Below, piece after piece: positions 6,461 through 8,453 of a DNA stretch of 8,453 bases. The position numbers were made by a program, and so were the translations under genes. Numbering within the stretch: position 1 is the first letter of the stretch; each line of letters begins with the position of its first letter. The notes under the pieces were generated by a model. The model did not search any database, was not told the origin of the DNA, and worked only from the letters and a program-made list of their open reading frames with translations. Source of the DNA: Rhodobiaceae bacterium. Its GTDB lineage: Bacteria > Pseudomonadota > Alphaproteobacteria > RS24. The DNA lies in assembly GCA_002683515.1 (NCBI GenBank), contig NYTN01000039.1:1-8453 (forward strand). Direction: 5' to 3'.

Positions 6461-7618
6461 TTATTGTCTGGGGAGACCGAGAACACGCTCGGCAAGAATA
6501 TTACGTTGAATTTCGTTTGTGCCAGCATAGATAGGTCCGGCAAGGCTGAACATATAACCATCCAGCCATCTACCATTTTCAATTGCGCCATCGCCTTCTT
6601 CCAGCTCGGCATACATACCCATAATGGTCATAGCTGTGCGGTGCATGGTGCGATCCATTTCAGACCAGAAAATTTTATTGGCACTGGCCTCGGAAGATAT
6701 TGATGCACCGCTATCAACTTGTGCAACGAGTGCATAAGTGGCTGCAGTGAATCTTTCAGTATCACCCCATGCCTTTAGCACCTCTTCTTTGATGCCGGAG
6801 GAGAGGCGGTTGGCGTTTTGCTTATAGAGTTTTACCAATCTAGCGGCGGCGGCCTGAAAACGGGCTGGGGAGCGAAGCAATAGACCTCTCTCAAAACCCG
6901 CTGTCGCCATTGCAACACCCCAGCCACCATTTTCCGGACCCAGAAGGTTGCTAATCGGGACACGCACTTCATCAAAAAATAATTCGGCAAATCCCGGATC
7001 ACCATCCAGTTGAGCAATTGGGCGAACACTAAGGCCGGGGCTGTCGAGCGGCACAAGAATCTTAGACAGACCGTGATGTCGGCTACTTTCAGGGTCAGTT
7101 CTGAATAATCCAAAACACCAATCGGCAAACACAGCGCGTGAGGACCAAATTTTCTGACCGGTAATCACATATTCATCACCATCGCGTATGGCTTTACTTC
7201 GAATGGCCGCCATATCACTTCCAGCGCCGGGTTCGGACCATGCTTGCGCCCAGATTTCATCACCGGCAGCCATAGGCTTGAGAAAGCGTTCTTTTTGGTC
7301 GTCAGTCCCGTATTCCATAATGGTTGGGCCGAGAAGAAAAATCCCATTTTGGCTGACACGCAGTGGCGCATCGGCACGGTAATATTCTTCTTCGAAAATA
7401 AGCCAATCTGTGAGACTGCATCCGCGCCCACCAAATTCTTCAGGCCATGTGACCATGCCCCAATTTCCTGCGTGAAGTTTTTTCTCCCACGCGCGGTGAA
7501 GGTCGAAACCTTTTTGAGTATCAAGGGAAGGTAAACGTTCGCCGGGTACATTAGTATTTAGCCAGTCCCGCACTTCCTGACGGAATTGATTTTGACTATT
7601 TGAAAATACGGCGTCCAT
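6461..7618 (-). CDS. fadE31: FadE31-type acyl-CoA dehydrogenase, large (alpha) subunit
   Basis: Acyl-CoA dehydrogenase of 385 aa from the ATG at 7618. A TTG one codon upstream is also in frame, but the ATG overlapping the echA20 stop is the better start. Motifs are WPEEFGGR (58-65), QAWSEPGAGSDM (125-136), GQKIWSSR (154-161), the RHHGL segment near 180 and YAGTNEIQRNI (364-374). The usual MCAD-type catalytic Glu (YEGT) is absent, since the motif here is YAGT. Glu243 in GFERG sits where isovaleryl-CoA dehydrogenase carries its base, and is the likely catalytic residue. The sequence resembles M. tuberculosis FadE31, which forms heterotetramers with FadE32 or FadE33 and belongs to the late steroid steps. 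The next gene, 10 nt away, encodes the matching small subunit, so together they probably oxidise 4-methyl-5-oxo-octanedioyl-CoA or a related open-chain product. Confidence 0.85.
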   Translation of the reverse strand: MDAVFSNSQNQFRQEVRDWLNTNVPGERLPSLDTQKGFDLHRAWEKKLHAGNWGMVTWPEEFGGRGCSLTDWLIFEEEYYRADAPLRVSQNGIFLLGPTIMEYGTDDQKERFLKPMAAGDEIWAQAWSEPGAGSDMAAIRSKAIRDGDEYVITGQKIWSSRAVFADWCFGLFRTDPESSRHHGLSKILVPLDSPGLSVRPIAQLDGDPGFAELFFDEVRVPISNLLGPENGGWGVAMATAGFERGLLLRSPARFQAAAARLVKLYKQNANRLSSGIKEEVLKAWGDTERFTAATYALVAQVDSGASISSEASANKIFWSEMDRTMHRTAMTIMGMYAELEEGDGAIENGRWLDGYMFSLAGPIYAGTNEIQRNILAERVLGLPRQ

Positions 7619-8376
7619 CAATCATCACCAAAATCGGCGGCTTTGCCGGTTTCAACAAATGCATTGCGGGATTTTTGGCTGTCCTCGTGCATATACATTT
7701 CAAAGGTAAAACCTTGTTCCCAGCGATAGGACGCATCTACGTCAAAAGGTTCAATGCCGTTTAGTGCTTGCTTGGCAATTCTCAGGGCATCACGGCTTTT
7801 GCCTGCAACAACTGTGGCGAGTTTATGGGCTTCATTTTCTAGATCTGCGCGCGGAACGACATTTTCAATCCCACCGAGGCGATGCATTTCCTGAGCTGAA
7901 ATTTGTCCACCAGTTAGGAATGCTGAGCGCACTTTCGTCAAAGGAATCATTCTTTGTAAATGTGCCGCCCCGCCCATGGCGCCTCGGTCAATTTCCGGTA
8001 ATGAGAAAAAACAATCATCAGATGCGATGACAATGTCCGAAGCACCGCACATACCGATTCCGCCGCCAATCACAAACCCATGTGGCGCAGAAATGACAGG
8101 CATCTCACAATGATGGATGGCTTTGAAGGTTTCAAAATTGCCTTTGTTGACCTCTACAATTGCCGCGCTATCAGCAGCAAGTTCTTTAATATCGACCCCG
8201 GCACAAAAACCTTTGCCTTCTGCTCGGATGAGAAGAACACGAACATCCTGACGCTTCCCCAAATCTGTTATGATAGTGGGCAACTCGTTCCATGTTTGGC
8301 TGTTAAAGGCATTTACCGGCGGGTGGTCGAGAACCAGCTCTGCAATATTATCGGCAACATTTACATTAATTGGCAT
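7618..8376 (-). CDS. echA20: EchA20-type steroid ring D hydrolase (crotonase superfamily)
   Basis: Crotonase-fold protein of 252 aa, normal length for the family. In M. tuberculosis EchA20 hydrolytically opens ring D of the bicyclic dioxo-indene carboxyl-CoA (HIEC-CoA), giving the single-ring COCHEA-CoA. Visible features are DHPPVNAF (17-24), the first oxyanion-hole segment GFCAGVDIKEL (56-66), the second one HGFVIGGGIGMCG (99-111), LPEIDRGAMGG (126-136) and the C-terminal ASYRWEQGFTFE (215-226). The last stretch closely resembles EchA20 as I recall it. The first of the two hydratase glutamates (GGGxEL) is Gly108, while the second is kept as Glu128 in PEI, which argues against an ordinary enoyl-CoA hydratase. 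The ATG at 8376 lies 3 nt after the preceding stop, with a weak GGA-type site. The TGA stop shares one base with the next start (TGATG), suggesting translational coupling. Confidence 0.88.
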   Translation of the reverse strand: MPINVNVADNIAELVLDHPPVNAFNSQTWNELPTIITDLGKRQDVRVLLIRAEGKGFCAGVDIKELAADSAAIVEVNKGNFETFKAIHHCEMPVISAPHGFVIGGGIGMCGASDIVIASDDCFFSLPEIDRGAMGGAAHLQRMIPLTKVRSAFLTGGQISAQEMHRLGGIENVVPRADLENEAHKLATVVAGKSRDALRIAKQALNGIEPFDVDASYRWEQGFTFEMYMHEDSQKSRNAFVETGKAADFGDD

Positions 8377-8379
8377 GAT

Positions 8380-8453
8380 TTAATTCCAACTCTTTGCACT
8401 TTGGAGGCGTTTTTGTGCATCGCTAATAATGGTGTCAATAATGTCACCGGCGC
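8380..8453 (-). CDS. C-terminal tail of a probable IpdC (nitronate monooxygenase family), partial
   Basis: Only the last 23 codons and a TAA stop (8382-8380) are inside the window. The tail begins AGDIIDTIISDAQ and ends in SAKSWN. A short acidic-then-basic C-terminal helix of this kind is common at the end of nitronate monooxygenase-like flavoproteins, the family of IpdC. In Mycobacterium tuberculosis ipdC lies in the same cluster as echA20, ipdA and ipdB, and here the next gene is an echA20 homologue only 3 nt downstream. IpdC is known to introduce a ring double bond into the 5-hydroxy indane carboxyl-CoA intermediate. The reading frame and stop are seen directly. The identity is inferred from position and weak tail resemblance; another CoA-pathway gene, such as ipdB, remains possible. 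Confidence 0.5.
   Translation of the reverse strand, partial: AGDIIDTIISDAQKRLQSAKSWN

Larger units (their letters stand above)
1..8453 (-). other. Single-direction steroid ring C/D (HIP) degradation operon, internal segment
   Basis: Ten consecutive coding regions lie on the minus strand. Junctions in transcription order are: 3 nt gap, 1 nt overlap (TGATG), 10 nt gap, 10 nt gap, 2 nt gap, 5 nt gap, 1 nt gap, 8 nt overlap and 10 nt gap. No gap is long enough for a promoter with its own operator or for a hairpin terminator, so one polycistronic transcript is likely. Family content (EchA20, FadE30, FadE31, FadA6, IpdF) is diagnostic of catabolism of the HIP intermediate. Genes expected nearby but outside the window are ipdA, ipdB, the CoA ligase fadD3 and a TetR-type regulator of KstR2 kind. 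Confidence 0.85.

Noticed and set aside
6451..6612. N-terminal extension of the 328-aa beta subunit to 6612
   Set aside because: The extra residues overlap the fadE31 end and do not resemble an acyl-CoA dehydrogenase N-terminus; MNLIYTSDQQ at 6450 does.
7619..7621. TTG start of the FadE31 homologue
   Set aside because: The ATG one codon later overlaps the echA20 stop as TGATG, a standard coupling arrangement, and is the more efficient start.
1..8453. KstR2-like operator, promoter, terminator, CRISPR, tRNA or mobile element
   Set aside because: The gaps between genes are at most 10 nt, and I saw no palindrome of the KstR2 type in them, no repeat array and no transposase or integrase sequence.
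1..8453. A wholly new biological system
   Set aside because: The gene families are all recognisable and fit the known HIP degradation pathway. Novelty is limited to subunit pairing, candidate enzymes for unassigned steps and operon layout.

Overview
The window is one stretch of a densely packed operon read entirely on the minus strand, so transcription runs from position 8453 down to 1. It holds eight complete genes and a partial gene at each edge. Every junction is an overlap (1 to 8 nt) or a gap of at most 10 nt. No stretch over 300 bases lacks a gene, and I see no RNA gene, mobile element, CRISPR array, terminator or obvious promoter. The promoter must lie upstream, beyond position 8453.

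The gene set matches the pathway that degrades the last two steroid rings (C and D), the HIP (methylhexahydroindanedione propionate) pathway known from Mycobacterium tuberculosis and from steroid-degrading Proteobacteria. In transcription order: the tail of a probable ipdC (8453-8380), echA20-type ring D hydrolase (8376-7618), fadE31-type acyl-CoA dehydrogenase alpha subunit (7618-6461), a short FadE32/FadE33-type beta subunit (6450-5464), fadA6-type thiolase (5453-4302), an Rv3548c-like SDR of the (3R)-hydroxyacyl-CoA dehydrogenase family (4299-3421), a full-length beta-type acyl-CoA dehydrogenase (3415-2294), fadE30-type alpha subunit (2292-1135), ipdF-type SDR (1142-354) and a MaoC-type hydratase whose end is cut off (343-1). 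Assignments rest on recalled family sequences and visible motifs, not on a search.

Read as chemistry: the FadE30 pair would desaturate the propionyl side chain of 5-OH-HIP-CoA. The MaoC hydratase and the Rv3548c-like SDR could hydrate and oxidise an enoyl-CoA. IpdC and IpdF would turn the 5-hydroxy ring acid-CoA into the conjugated ketone. EchA20 opens ring D. IpdAB (not in the window) would open ring C. FadA6 would cleave the resulting open-chain thioester, and the FadE31 pair would start the next beta-oxidation round. Products would enter central metabolism as acetyl-, propionyl- and succinyl-CoA. All proteins look cytoplasmic; I saw no signal peptide or membrane segment.

The host is most likely a Gram-negative proteobacterium, possibly a marine alpha- or gammaproteobacterium. 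The base composition looks close to balanced (by eye, not counted), far from the high GC of actinobacteria, and the Shine-Dalgarno sites are of AAGGA/GGAG type. The taxon cannot be fixed from this sequence. The points most worth following are the two alpha/beta acyl-CoA dehydrogenase pairs, in particular a full-length beta partner directly upstream of fadE30, and the MaoC plus SDR pair as candidates for poorly assigned steps.
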